A program made the position numbers and the translations under genes. Positions 13,393 through 21,469 of a stretch of DNA of 25,926 nt are shown here, in pieces; positions within the stretch are counted from its first letter, which is position 1, and the number at the start of each line of letters is the position of its first letter. The stretch is from a virus, in the IMG/VR virus record IMGVR_UViG_3300035660_000074, positions 1 to 25,926 of that record; one strand, written 5' to 3'. Under the pieces are notes generated by a model. It did no database searches. It saw only the letters and a program-made list of their open reading frames with translations, and was not told the DNA's origin.

Positions 13393-15288
13393 TCACTTCC
13401 TTGGCCAATCTTGCTCCCCAAACCGATTTAGCACATGATCAGCAGCTGAACTGCCGCTCCCCCAAAACAATTCTTTTAGACCCTCAGAGGAAGTTCCCTT
13501 TCTCTCCTCTACCCTGTCTTCCCTGGCAAACTTTTGAATAAATCTCATCTTGTCGTCCCCAAGCATTGCAAACGCTGCTCCCGCCACCGCATCAGCCACA
13601 TCCTTTGATCCGTCCTCGGCATGATCCACCTTCCTCCCGTCCGCAGACCTCTCTAACCCCAGCAATTCTTTCCTAAGCAAATTGCTACGTGGCAGGGCAC
13701 ATCGGCCATCGTATACCGCCTCTCGCAAACTTGTATAAGGCTCCACGGTTCTATCTGTGGAAATTACGACTGTCTTATACCCAACCATTTCCATTTCCTG
13801 CAGAAAGTAAGCACTTTGAAAACCATCTGCCGAAATATGAGTTATTGGATACCTCATAGACTTCAGCCACAAAATGAAAGTGGACACCCTGGGCAAGGGT
13901 ACAGGAAATCCCTTCTTGGCCTCGATAGCCAGAACCCATTCCACAGTTACCTTCGGGACCCGCATAACCGAGTTCTTGGTAGTAGTATTATCTATCGTAG
14001 CCAATAGTAGGGAGATATTCGAGACAGAGGTCCTTTCAATGATGCCAGGGCTATAAACAGCGGCCATCCCCAAACGGTCCCCGGTAATTCCGAAGTCAAT
14101 ATGTAGATACCGAGGACAACCACGAAAGGGAATACTTCCAAAATAACCGGGAGTTTCGCGAACCATATGATCCTCAATCCGGTCCTCCACATCAGCAAAG
14201 GAAAGCTGAATGACATCCGGAAACAAAGGATCAAGGACCATAGCCGCGTCAAGTTTATCCTTCTGGCGAAACAGACGATCCTTAGAAGCGGTTTCCATAC
14301 CAGCCATGTCCCTCAGAAAACCTCCGAGATCAGCTTGTGCAAGTCCCTTATACTCGACCGGCACATAAATAATTCTGCTTTTATCTTCCTCAGGTATTTC
14401 TATGTTGTCCTCCCCTACTATGAAAGCTGGACGAGTATCCGATCCGGGAAACATTTCAAAAGTCTCTCCAGAAAATTTACTTGGAACAGCCTCCCAAATA
14501 GAATGTCCAACGACCTTAACTCCTCGCTGACCTTCGTACCGCTTGATGATAGAGTTTAGCACCGAGGTCTTTTCCTGCTCGGAAGACACTACCCACACCG
14601 TGCCCTTGATGAAACGAGTCTGCATTCTACGCAACAACTCACTAAAGTTCTGATAGACCTGCCCACCAATCACTTCGAAGTTTGCCTCATCCAAGATTGC
14701 GCCAGCAACTGCTTGTCCCAAGGCATGCACCACTCTGGAACCAGCATGGAAATCAATTCTATTTGGAAAAATGGCTCTCTCCAACTTGTCCCCCGACATC
14801 TTGACTTCAGACATCTTACCCCTAAAGTATGGAGAAGTCTGAATCATTCTAAAAATCGTATCCCAGACCACATCAATCTTATTGGTCTTAGAATTCGACA
14901 GAGTAACGTTAAATATGTAAAATACCAACATGGTCTCAGGACCCAAACCAAAAAATCCTTGCGGGTCCCGCATACATAGAAACTTATGGGCACTATAAAG
15001 CAATCCCGCCCCAGCAGCCCAGGTCTTGCCCCATCCCTTACAACCCTTCAAGGCCACCAGCCAATACCGATTAGTATAAGGAGAGGGGAAGATGTCCTGC
15101 AGGCACTCCCGTACCACCTCTCTCAACTTACCTCCAAAGAAGTCCCCCAGAAAGTATGGATCGTCCAAGAAGGTTTCTATATCAACAGGAGGCTCCTTGT
15201 AATCGTCAGTGGCTGTCTGTGCGACCACTGCGTTCAATTCTGCCGCAGTCATCTTAGTAAGCTTTTCTCTTTGCTGCTCCTTAGTCAT
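13393..15288 (-). CDS. terL: Terminase large subunit (packaging ATPase and nuclease)
   Basis: A 631-residue packaging motor that pumps DNA into the prohead and cuts the concatemer. ATPase domain: Walker A GCKGWGKTW (82-90), Walker B AGAILDEANF (195-204, with Asp200-Glu201) and a coupling-type segment VVSSEQEK (233-240). RuvC-like nuclease domain with acidic residues in HIDFGITGD (Asp398), ISADGFQS (Asp488) and SKDVADAVAG (Asp563/Asp567). The length fits the family. ATG 15288 follows a GGGGGG tract 7 bases upstream. A copy of the dispersed intergenic repeat lies just before it. Both catalytic centres look intact. Confidence 0.95.
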   Translation of the reverse strand: MTKEQQREKLTKMTAAELNAVVAQTATDDYKEPPVDIETFLDDPYFLGDFFGGKLREVVRECLQDIFPSPYTNRYWLVALKGCKGWGKTWAAGAGLLYSAHKFLCMRDPQGFFGLGPETMLVFYIFNVTLSNSKTNKIDVVWDTIFRMIQTSPYFRGKMSEVKMSGDKLERAIFPNRIDFHAGSRVVHALGQAVAGAILDEANFEVIGGQVYQNFSELLRRMQTRFIKGTVWVVSSEQEKTSVLNSIIKRYEGQRGVKVVGHSIWEAVPSKFSGETFEMFPGSDTRPAFIVGEDNIEIPEEDKSRIIYVPVEYKGLAQADLGGFLRDMAGMETASKDRLFRQKDKLDAAMVLDPLFPDVIQLSFADVEDRIEDHMVRETPGYFGSIPFRGCPRYLHIDFGITGDRLGMAAVYSPGIIERTSVSNISLLLATIDNTTTKNSVMRVPKVTVEWVLAIEAKKGFPVPLPRVSTFILWLKSMRYPITHISADGFQSAYFLQEMEMVGYKTVVISTDRTVEPYTSLREAVYDGRCALPRSNLLRKELLGLERSADGRKVDHAEDGSKDVADAVAGAAFAMLGDDKMRFIQKFAREDRVEERKGTSSEGLKELFWGSGSSAADHVLNRFGEQDWPRK

Positions 15289-15305
15289 CCCAAATCCCCC
15301 CTAAC

Positions 15306-15419
15306 CCTCCCCTAAACTACCCCAAGCAAGGGGTCAAATCTCCCCCAGGACGAGTTATTATTCCTTACCCCTTATAAGTCCCTTACCCACCCCACTGAAC
15401 ATGTTAAATGGGGAGGTTT
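15306..15419 (-). repeat. Dispersed ~113-bp intergenic repeat, copy 1
   Basis: Nearly identical to 23654-23766 over its whole length and related to the inverted copy at 6269-6382. Conserved blocks: CCCCATTTAACA, GTAAGGGACTTATAAGGGG, AATAACTCGTCCTGGGGGAG and ACCCCTTGCTTGGGGTAG; the last forms a 5-bp hairpin with a 6-base loop. It fills the gap between the candidate small terminase and the large terminase. Confidence 0.9.
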
Positions 15420-15972
15420 ACTCTCCGTTCAACAATTCCCTTAACTGTTGTATTGCCATGTCCTTCAACGCCTTCTTGTCCTCCGCGTCATCAACCACCT
15501 CGGCCACGATAGCCCCTCCCGATGTACTAGTCGGCAAGGCTGTCCGCTCTACCCTACGACGGTAGTCCTCAGACACCTCTGCCATTTTCTGTACCCCGAC
15601 CATCACCTTATTGATATTCATCAGGTTGAGGGAAATTCTTGACGTTTCTGTCCCAAGGCTCTGCCATATGTCAAGGGATCGCTCTGGATCTTCCCTAAGT
15701 CTGGCTAAAAACACTGGCTCCCTAAAGTTTACTTCCAACTGATCCCTTACCGATTCTAACCGCGTCAGTCTCTGATATTGAGATCTAATATGATTTGCAA
15801 TGGCTACTCGACTGTCCAGAACTGCATCCATCACCCTTCTTGCAAAAGCTTGGGGATCTGCACGAGCCAACACATTCCAATCTTCGTCCGGCAAGGTAGA
15901 GGTACCACCCAATTCCAGCTTCTTGTATATCTTTCTGGACATCTCCAGCCTCTTATGAATCTTTTTCGACAT
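15418..15972 (-). CDS. Candidate terminase small subunit (by position)
   Basis: A 184-residue, mostly helical and charged protein immediately before the large terminase, where the small subunit, which recognises phage DNA, usually lies. It has a basic N-terminus (MSKKIHKRLEMSRKIYKKLEL), helical segments at WNVLARADPQAFARRVMDAV and RSQYQRLTRLESVRDQLEVN, and an acidic C-terminal helix (DAEDKKALKDMAIQQLRELL). I see no clear helix-turn-helix, so the assignment rests on synteny, size and helicity; a head-assembly protein is the alternative. ATG 15972 has GGAAGG seven bases upstream and overlaps the previous gene by 20 bases. Confidence 0.5.
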   Translation of the reverse strand: MSKKIHKRLEMSRKIYKKLELGGTSTLPDEDWNVLARADPQAFARRVMDAVLDSRVAIANHIRSQYQRLTRLESVRDQLEVNFREPVFLARLREDPERSLDIWQSLGTETSRISLNLMNINKVMVGVQKMAEVSEDYRRRVERTALPTSTSGGAIVAEVVDDAEDKKALKDMAIQQLRELLNGE

Positions 15973-17146
15973 GAATCGCCTTCCCTTCCCTTGTACTACC
16001 CAGCATCAACTCCACAGAACTTGTTACTGTTTTCCCCACAGCCTTATTCAACAGACAAATAAGTCGACACACTTCCTCTGTCACCAACAGATACCGATCA
16101 TCAGAAACCACTTTACCATTATCTCGCAACACCTCAACCATCTCCCCCAACAAAGTGATTAGCGTATCAATGACTATTCCAATATACTCCTCCAGCGGAA
16201 TTTCTTTGAGAGACTTCCGCAAAGAATCCGAGAGGGATTCCCCTCCCAAAGCCTTTTTCGGATGCCCATGAAGATCCAAAGGGCCAGTAATATTCTGACC
16301 TCTTAAATTAGAAATGGATACATAATTTCCGAACAGGTATTCCGGCAATAGACGAGCCCGTGCCATCACCTCATTCAATACCTTCATCTCAGGAACGCGA
16401 ATGGACTCTCCCCCTACCGACTGTACCAAACGGAACAAGCTATTAAAGTCCAGAGCAAACGCCAGATGCGAGTCCATCTTGTCCGCCAGAAATTTTCTGA
16501 GAACCAAGGCGGCTATAATGGACTTGGTTGCATCGTCTATCCTTGTAGCACCTATAAAAAACTTACCGAACTCGTTTGCCTCTTTTACTTTTCTTAGGAT
16601 AAACTCAAACGTCAAATAAAACTCTCGGAAGTCTACATCCATTTCAACTACCGACGCCTTGTCCCTATAACAAACTACTGCTAATGGCAGGTTCGTCCTG
16701 ATGCTCTCCATAGAATAAAATTCCCGCAAACCCTTCAATATCTGAGCTACCGCCAGTTCCCCGTCCATCTTTCTGTCTAACTTAGGGTCCTCTCCTGCAA
16801 GGAATGAATCAAACATTGACACACTGAACGACACTTCTCTCCCGTCGTTGCTGACCTTATTTCCCATTGTGTCCGAAAACAAGGCCCTACGAAGGTACCC
16901 CTTCAAAGGACCTACCCCAGATGGAGGCCTAAATTTCCTCTCCGCTATTCGGTAAGACAATCGCACCGCTATATCATGCGGGAACCCGGTGTCATATTCT
17001 GTCACTTTACTAACTACCTGCTCGGCCAAATCCTTTATTAGTAGATAGCCCTCGGCTAACAACTCAGGAGAGGACTTCCTGTATAACCGTGCTAAAACAG
17101 AGAAATCATAACAGGGATTCAATTTCACGGGAAAGTTCCCCCTCAT
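15953..17146 (-). CDS. Hypothetical phage protein, ~397 residues
   Basis: A large soluble protein without clear motifs. The N-terminal ~120 residues (LLIKDLAEQVVSKVTEYDTG, AVRLSYRIAERKF, GYLRRALFSDTMGNKVSNDG) weakly recall region 2 of sigma-70-like factors, but I do not consider this enough for a call. The middle and C-terminal parts are helical with many charged residues. A GTG at 17128, placed behind GAGGGGGAA, is a better start than ATG 17146 and would give 391 residues. It overlaps both neighbours, so it is part of the packaging-side operon. Confidence 0.65.
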   Translation of the reverse strand: MRGNFPVKLNPCYDFSVLARLYRKSSPELLAEGYLLIKDLAEQVVSKVTEYDTGFPHDIAVRLSYRIAERKFRPPSGVGPLKGYLRRALFSDTMGNKVSNDGREVSFSVSMFDSFLAGEDPKLDRKMDGELAVAQILKGLREFYSMESIRTNLPLAVVCYRDKASVVEMDVDFREFYLTFEFILRKVKEANEFGKFFIGATRIDDATKSIIAALVLRKFLADKMDSHLAFALDFNSLFRLVQSVGGESIRVPEMKVLNEVMARARLLPEYLFGNYVSISNLRGQNITGPLDLHGHPKKALGGESLSDSLRKSLKEIPLEEYIGIVIDTLITLLGEMVEVLRDNGKVVSDDRYLLVTEEVCRLICLLNKAVGKTVTSSVELMLGSTREGKAIHVEKDS

Positions 17147-17321
17147 CCACTACTATCCGGAACATATTGTCCCCTACATTTACCAACTGGAATAAGCCCA
17201 ATTGAATACTTTCACCAGGTTTAGTTCGCACAAGACCACCGAGTAGCCAGTGAGTCCAGCTAAGATATTTCTTTAGGGAGTTTCCTGTAACATTGAAAGT
17301 AGCCTCCAACTTTGACTTCAT
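17106..17321 (-). CDS. Hypothetical small protein, 71 residues
   Basis: Its ATG overlaps the previous stop (TGATG at 17323-17319), so it is translationally coupled to the gene before it. An N-terminal MKSKLEATFNVTGNSLKKYLSWTHWLLGG is followed by beta-like segments (GLFQLVNVGDNMFRIVVDEG). No Cys cluster or membrane segment; no family recognised. Such coupling often joins proteins made in equal amounts. Confidence 0.65.
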   Translation of the reverse strand: MKSKLEATFNVTGNSLKKYLSWTHWLLGGLVRTKPGESIQLGLFQLVNVGDNMFRIVVDEGELSREIESLL

Positions 17322-17797
17322 CAGCGAGGCCTCAAAGGAGTAAATCGAGGAATGTCCTTTAGGAAAGAAAAGGACCTCAACACTAAAAACTTCCCATAAT
17401 TCGGATCATGCACTGTGACTGCTCGCGGCTTAACTTCGTCCTCGTTGCACATACCAGAGAGAAACCAGGAGAACTCATCATGCGACACAGCCATATAGGA
17501 CCCGATGCGACTTTTTATCTCTCCCTTGTAGGCGTCCTTAACCACACACCACACAGGGTAATACAGAAGCAAAGCGTCCTCTTTGAGGCAAAGCTCCCGA
17601 AATACCCCCAACGACTCCAGTATCATTTTACTCTGTTCGTCAGTTCCTTCTACCCTGAAAAGACTGTCCAGGTCAATTCCAAACTTGCCCGCCAGCATAT
17701 GGTCCAAACCGTTCGGCTCTGTCCCCTCGCAGACCTTCTTATTTATCGACTTTGAAAATGATTCAAGAAAGCGTTGCTGGATTAGTTCTCCGCTCAA
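17321..17797 (-). CDS. Hypothetical phage protein, ~158 residues (TTG start)
   Basis: I start it at TTG 17797, which has a strong AAAGGGGGG six bases upstream. The same frame can be opened at TTG 17866, but those extra 23 codons lie in the hairpin end of a TnpB remnant and have no ribosome-binding site. The protein is mixed alpha/beta: ELIQQRFLESFSKSINK, FGIDLDSLFRVEGTD, ALLLYYPVWCVVKDAY and a DPNYGKFLVLRSFSFL stretch near the end. I recognise no domain. It appears to be the gene next to which the mobile element's right end came to lie. Confidence 0.65.
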   Translation of the reverse strand: MSGELIQQRFLESFSKSINKKVCEGTEPNGLDHMLAGKFGIDLDSLFRVEGTDEQSKMILESLGVFRELCLKEDALLLYYPVWCVVKDAYKGEIKSRIGSYMAVSHDEFSWFLSGMCNEDEVKPRAVTVHDPNYGKFLVLRSFSFLKDIPRFTPLRPR

Positions 17798-17829
17798 CTT
17801 GGTCCCCCCTTTGCTTTTACGATACCCGG

Positions 17830-17908
17830 GTGAATGCTCCGCTGGCACGAGGCCAGCGGCATCCAACTCGCCTCTTGCGAGGCTTGTAGAGACTGCATTC
17901 CCAGTCTC
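17830..17908 (-). ncRNA. Omega RNA-like three-hairpin module, copy 1
   Basis: Three consecutive perfect hairpins on the transcribed strand: arms 17902-17908/17889-17895 (7 bp, GAGACTG/CAGTCTC), 17879-17883/17870-17874 (5 bp capped by a GCAA tetraloop) and 17852-17859/17839-17846 (8 bp, CCGCTGGC/GCCAGCGG). TTCAC ends the module 9 bases after the last stem. In IS200/IS605 elements the TnpB guide RNA covers the tnpB 3' end and element end, with the guide just beyond it; here that would start at 17829. Whether this RNA is made is unknown. Confidence 0.5.
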
Positions 17909-17976
17909 AAAATGTTCTTAGCAGCGTTCAAGTCTCTATAAAAATACGCCCGGTTCCAAGGTGAAGTTCTGTTGCC
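17830..17976 (-). pseudogene. TnpB (IS200/IS605 family) C-terminal remnant, copy 1
   Basis: In the gap after the glycosyltransferase stop, a frame with no start of its own reads AYFYRDLNAAKNILRLGMQS then LQASQEASW, the last catalytic segment (RuvC-III Asp, DxNAAxNIL) of IS200/IS605 TnpB nucleases. Only about the last 40-50 residues remain; the zinc finger and the other RuvC motifs are absent. Three hairpins overlap and follow the coding part, and the minus strand ends TTCAC at 17834-17830, resembling an IS right end. No left end, TnpA or full TnpB is visible. Confidence 0.75.
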
Positions 17977-17977
17977 A

Positions 17978-20263
17978 TCATTCCTCCAGAACTTTGCTGA
18001 GACTTGTTGCCATCCACTCTGGGGACGGCAAATTTAGACATCTTTTTTCATTCATCAAGCAGTGCTTCCACCAATTGTCCCCCGAAGCAACCGCCCACCA
18101 ACAGGGCTCGCATTCCCTTCGACTCACCCACTGAGACCATCCTCCAACAATCACAAAGGGATCATACGCGAAGCACTCTGATGGAGTCGTAGTAAACCAC
18201 ATCCAACTACGGACTCCCATACTGTGGGCAAGATGTGACCAAAATCCCTCGTTACCAACGTACATCTTGGCCTTGCTCAGAGTATAAGCAGATGCCTGAA
18301 GGCTCAACTTAATTCTCAAATCGACATCCGTACCCGGCAACTTGGGGTCAGCGATCGTCCCCAACTGAACGACTCTATATCCCCTTGACTGGATGACCTG
18401 AATCAACCGACTAATCTCCGCCTCTGAGAGAACTTTCAGGTTGCCCAATTTACCTGTACTATTGTGAACTACCACATAGGGCTCCTCTGGTATCAAGCGA
18501 CGCTCGTCTGCTGTCAAATCCTCCAGTGTCGGAGGATCTACCTTCAAATCTTCAATACTCGCATACGTATCCAAACCAGTGCTCTTCAGCATCAAGTCAA
18601 CTACATGCATCCCCAGGGAACGCAACCGAGAATTGGAAAACGCCCATCCATCGTAAAACGATTTGTGTTTCGTAAAGAACTCGGTTGGCTCCTCTCCGTA
18701 GACCCGACTCACATAACGCAGATCATAAAATAAATCGAAGACGTTAGAGAAGGTCTTCACTGCAGTTTCCTGATGTACCTCTCCCACATTAACAATACCA
18801 TCTATCAACTTGTCCTTGCTACAAATCCACTTTAGAAGCTGCTCCCCGCAATTCACCACAGCCACGACATAGGAATTTGGGTGCTTCCTCTTAATCCCAT
18901 GTAGCACTGGGAGAATCTGCAACATGTCCCCAAGGCCACCAAGTTTACAGACCCCTATCGTCGGACTAAAACCTCGCTCTTTTGCCTTACGAGATTCTTC
19001 TACACCATATACTCTACCACCAATCTGTGAGGGAAATTGCCAGGAATGAGGATTAACATCCTCCTTGTCGGAGTTCAAAGCAATTTTCGCCTTCTCTTCA
19101 ATAGATTCAAAGCACCTGTCCCAGGTCTTAGTCAGAGCCCACTTCCTGGCATTCTGCACTGCCAATTTAGACATACCTGTCCAGGCGCCATCTTTCCAAT
19201 CTTCGTAAGCTGCTTCCAGCATACTCACAGCTACCTCCAATGTTGGAACAGCCAACCTCTGCCCATATTGTCCGTAAATCCAATTTTCGACCGGAAGGGT
19301 ATAACCCCTATTGTCCGCCAGAAGTTCCGGGAAAGACGAATAGTCCGTCCCTGTTACTAAAACCCCGGACACCATGGCCTCCAGGACCGGCAAACCAAAC
19401 CCCTCCGCCATTGGCCAATCAATCAACAAATGGGACTCCCTATAAATCTTTGCAATCGCTGCATCACTCAGTCCCTTAAAAACTGATAGGCCCCTGGTAA
19501 AGGAAACCTTTTCCCACAGATCCGGATAAGAAGTAATAAACGCCTGCAAATCATGGCCTTCGTGGGACTCCACATCCGTCACCAAGAACAACTTAACGTT
19601 ATTCTTGCCCTGAGAAAATTGGCGAAACACCTCAATTGTAAATGGGATGTTCTTGCGAAGACAATTCTTAGCTACTACGAGGGCTTGAAAATCAGGTGGA
19701 GGAGGAACACGAGGTAAAGAAGGAAGAAACACAGAGGCATCCACTCCATGATGAACGGCTTTAATTCTATCCGGATTCCTTGAGAACTTGGACGGAATGG
19801 ACAGCAGGACCTTCTTGCCAAACTCGGTATGAACACAGACTTCATCAAAGGCATTGATCGTCTCAAAGAACTGATGCTGTAAAGGCTCAGCATCCACATT
19901 AAGATATCCTAAAAACACAGCTGACTTGGTCTTACCAGCCCGTGCCATCGACTGGTGTTCACCCTTGATCCTTGGCAAATCCAAGAAATAAAACAGATCC
20001 CCTATGCAAAGAACAACATCGGGCTGGGATGCCGACAGAATTTCACGGACTTTGCCAGCCTGTTTCTCTCTACGATCCAAAGCATAGAAAACAGTTCGGG
20101 CATTGTAATACTCCCCCGATCCCTGCATAGTCATCTGATGAAACCAGGCGGCGTAATCTATTTCCCATCCCTGACGAAGGAACCTACTCCCCAGTTCTCT
20201 GGCAACCCTGGCCATACCTGTGTATAGAAATGGGGAGTCGGTATAGATCAATACTTTCGGCAT
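17978..20263 (-). CDS. Two-domain glycosyltransferase (GT4-like plus GT9-like)
   Basis: About 761 residues from ATG 20263, which has GGAGG seven bases upstream and overlaps the previous stop (TAATG); an upstream start at 20317 would lie inside the neighbour. Residues 1-395 look like a GT-B GT4 glycosyltransferase: SPFLYTGMARVARELG (10-25), VHHGVDASVF (170-179) and the E-x7-E motif EGFGLPVLEAMVSG (287-300), which binds the sugar-nucleotide. Residues ~432-761 look like GT9 heptosyltransferases: GVCKLGGLGDMLQILPVLHG (437-456), VVVHNSTGKLGNLK and YVGNEGFWSHLAHSMGVRSW. It probably adds one or two sugars to phage DNA, a virion protein or a host surface molecule; the acceptor cannot be told. Confidence 0.8.
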   Translation of the reverse strand: MPKVLIYTDSPFLYTGMARVARELGSRFLRQGWEIDYAAWFHQMTMQGSGEYYNARTVFYALDRREKQAGKVREILSASQPDVVLCIGDLFYFLDLPRIKGEHQSMARAGKTKSAVFLGYLNVDAEPLQHQFFETINAFDEVCVHTEFGKKVLLSIPSKFSRNPDRIKAVHHGVDASVFLPSLPRVPPPPDFQALVVAKNCLRKNIPFTIEVFRQFSQGKNNVKLFLVTDVESHEGHDLQAFITSYPDLWEKVSFTRGLSVFKGLSDAAIAKIYRESHLLIDWPMAEGFGLPVLEAMVSGVLVTGTDYSSFPELLADNRGYTLPVENWIYGQYGQRLAVPTLEVAVSMLEAAYEDWKDGAWTGMSKLAVQNARKWALTKTWDRCFESIEEKAKIALNSDKEDVNPHSWQFPSQIGGRVYGVEESRKAKERGFSPTIGVCKLGGLGDMLQILPVLHGIKRKHPNSYVVAVVNCGEQLLKWICSKDKLIDGIVNVGEVHQETAVKTFSNVFDLFYDLRYVSRVYGEEPTEFFTKHKSFYDGWAFSNSRLRSLGMHVVDLMLKSTGLDTYASIEDLKVDPPTLEDLTADERRLIPEEPYVVVHNSTGKLGNLKVLSEAEISRLIQVIQSRGYRVVQLGTIADPKLPGTDVDLRIKLSLQASAYTLSKAKMYVGNEGFWSHLAHSMGVRSWMWFTTTPSECFAYDPFVIVGGWSQWVSRRECEPCWWAVASGDNWWKHCLMNEKRCLNLPSPEWMATSLSKVLEE

Positions 20264-20592
20264 TACTTTTCCTCCACCACTGGCTCGTAAGTAGCCTCGA
20301 AAATATCTGGCTTGCAAGGATACTTCTCTCCCTTAACTCCTGTGATAATCCAGTCTCCTGGGGACACAGCATGCTTGCCCTCCATTGTATCCACCACAGC
20401 CATTCTATCCCAACTCCAGTAAGGTGGCTCTTTACTGCAGCCACTCGTGCCAAGTAATTCTGATACTTCCCGGTAGGATGTTTTCCTAACTCCATTAGGC
20501 CATTGTGAAAGTGGCAGTTCGTACCACATTAAAGCGTCAGGGTTCCATTGCATCGCTTCAATCACTATAGGTTTCTGCCTGAATTTCAACAT
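20263..20592 (-). CDS. Phage PGDYG-like family protein
   Basis: About 109 residues from ATG 20592, nine bases after GGAGGA; in-frame starts at 20652 and 20613 also exist, but the family usually begins just before the MxKFRQKPIVIEAMQW-type segment. Family features: KPIVIEAMQWNPDA (residues ~6-20), then VVDTMEGKHAVSPGDWIITG and VKGEKYPCKPDIFEATYEPV near the end. This PGDxI...GEFYPCKPDIF pattern is widespread in phages and prophages, and I relate it to the PGDYG family (PF14083). Its biochemical role is not known to me. Coupled to the glycosyltransferase through TAATG. Confidence 0.8.
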   Translation of the reverse strand: MLKFRQKPIVIEAMQWNPDALMWYELPLSQWPNGVRKTSYREVSELLGTSGCSKEPPYWSWDRMAVVDTMEGKHAVSPGDWIITGVKGEKYPCKPDIFEATYEPVVEEK

Positions 20593-20651
20593 TACTTGGC
20601 ATCCTCCATTCATCGCTTTCCCTCGCTTTGTTAGTAGAAGTCTGGAATCCA

Positions 20652-20861
20652 CTACGTTCCCTTCTCTTTCTCTTTTCTATCCTCTCTCGCCTCCGTCCGA
20701 GCTCCACTCATGCACAACAAAACCCCGCCAGCCAGTAACAGAATCCCCACAAAGATATTCCAGAGTGGATTCATAGTTACCACCAAAGCTATCCCTCGAA
20801 TTAACAGCATACTAAGTCCAACGACCACCAACAAAATAGCAATGGTCTCCTTCAGTACCAT
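20652..20861 (-). CDS. Small membrane protein with two transmembrane helices
   Basis: ATG 20861, preceded by AAGGAGCGGAAG, gives 69 residues; a start at 20927 would lie inside the previous gene and adds only a shadow. Helix 1 is about residues 5-27 (ETIAILLVVVGLSMLLIRGI) and helix 2 about 33-52 (LWNIFVGILLLAGGVLLCMS). The C-terminus is short and highly charged (ARTEAREDRKEKEKGT). The size and shape fit a class II holin, and a lytic transglycosylase is encoded nearby, but other small phage membrane proteins look the same. Confidence 0.7.
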   Translation of the reverse strand: MVLKETIAILLVVVGLSMLLIRGIALVVTMNPLWNIFVGILLLAGGVLLCMSGARTEAREDRKEKEKGT

Positions 20862-20872
20862 CTTCCGCTCCT

Positions 20873-21289
20873 TCACAAAAGAGTTAACCCAAACGCCTTG
20901 ACCTCCACTTTGAACCTCTCGATACACCCTTCGGAAACCCCCACAAACCAGCAGTTGTAGGGTCCTCCGTTCTGGTAGGTGATATATCCGTAAAGTCGGA
21001 ACACCAGCGCTTCCCCCAACGTAAACAGCTTATCCTGATTAACCCCGGCCTCTACCAGGAACAGCCAACTACCAGGAACAGACTCAGGCCGGGGTCTAAT
21101 CCACATCACCTTAGCAAGTATATTGTTCACCTTCTCAGCGACAGCTTCCAAGGGGAAATGAACCGACCGACTCAACTTCATTTCTTCGGAAAGCACCAGA
21201 GGGTCAATCGCAACAATCAAATCCCCCAGCCGGAAGAAATATGCCTCTTGCCCCAAGACCTTCCCATAGGTCAATGCAATGCCCATCAC
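20873..21289 (-). CDS. Hypothetical phage protein, 138 residues
   Basis: The ribosome-binding site AAAGGAGG lies before two adjacent in-frame starts, GTG 21289 and ATG 21286; the ATG has better spacing. Mixed alpha/beta protein (YGKVLGQEAYFFRLGDLIVAIDP, LEAVAEKVNNILAKVMW, SWLFLVEAGVNQDKLFTLGEAL). No membrane segment or catalytic motif recognised. Confidence 0.7.
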   Translation of the reverse strand: MMGIALTYGKVLGQEAYFFRLGDLIVAIDPLVLSEEMKLSRSVHFPLEAVAEKVNNILAKVMWIRPRPESVPGSWLFLVEAGVNQDKLFTLGEALVFRLYGYITYQNGGPYNCWFVGVSEGCIERFKVEVKAFGLTLL

Positions 21290-21297
21290 AACCTCCT

Positions 21298-21453
21298 TTA
21301 CTCGTCCAGCAAATCAAATTCGTTACGGATCAGCGGCAAGCAGTCAAAGTCCGGCACATCCACGCCATACCAGTTGGAGTTGTTAACACCTGGGTCTGCT
21401 GTTACCGTTCCCACCTTCCCCCGCAAGGCTATGGTCTCCGGATCGTTCGACAT
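21298..21453 (-). CDS. Small beta-rich protein, 51 residues
   Basis: ATG 21453-21451 opens 51 codons to TAA 21298, two bases before the next gene's AAAGGAGG. The sequence (MSNDPETIALRGKVGTVTAD, NNSNWYGVDVPDFDCLPLIR, EFDLLDE) looks like a small SH3-type barrel. It has no Shine-Dalgarno of its own: the sequence before the ATG is the end of a TnpB remnant whose TTCAC finishes 17 bases upstream. The original site may have been separated when the element inserted, and translation may now depend on ribosomes that finish the TnpB fragment at 21475. Confidence 0.6.
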   Translation of the reverse strand: MSNDPETIALRGKVGTVTADPGVNNSNWYGVDVPDFDCLPLIRNEFDLLDE

Positions 21454-21469
21454 AGCAAGTAAATTATCC

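Noticed and set aside
15953-17146. Sigma factor assignment for the 397-residue protein
   Set aside because: Only a loose resemblance to region 2 in the first 120 residues, and no region 4 helix-turn-helix visible.
17798-17866. Upstream TTG start for the gene ending at 17321
   Set aside because: The extra 23 codons lie in the TnpB remnant hairpin and have no ribosome-binding site; TTG 17797 has AAAGGGGGG at proper spacing.
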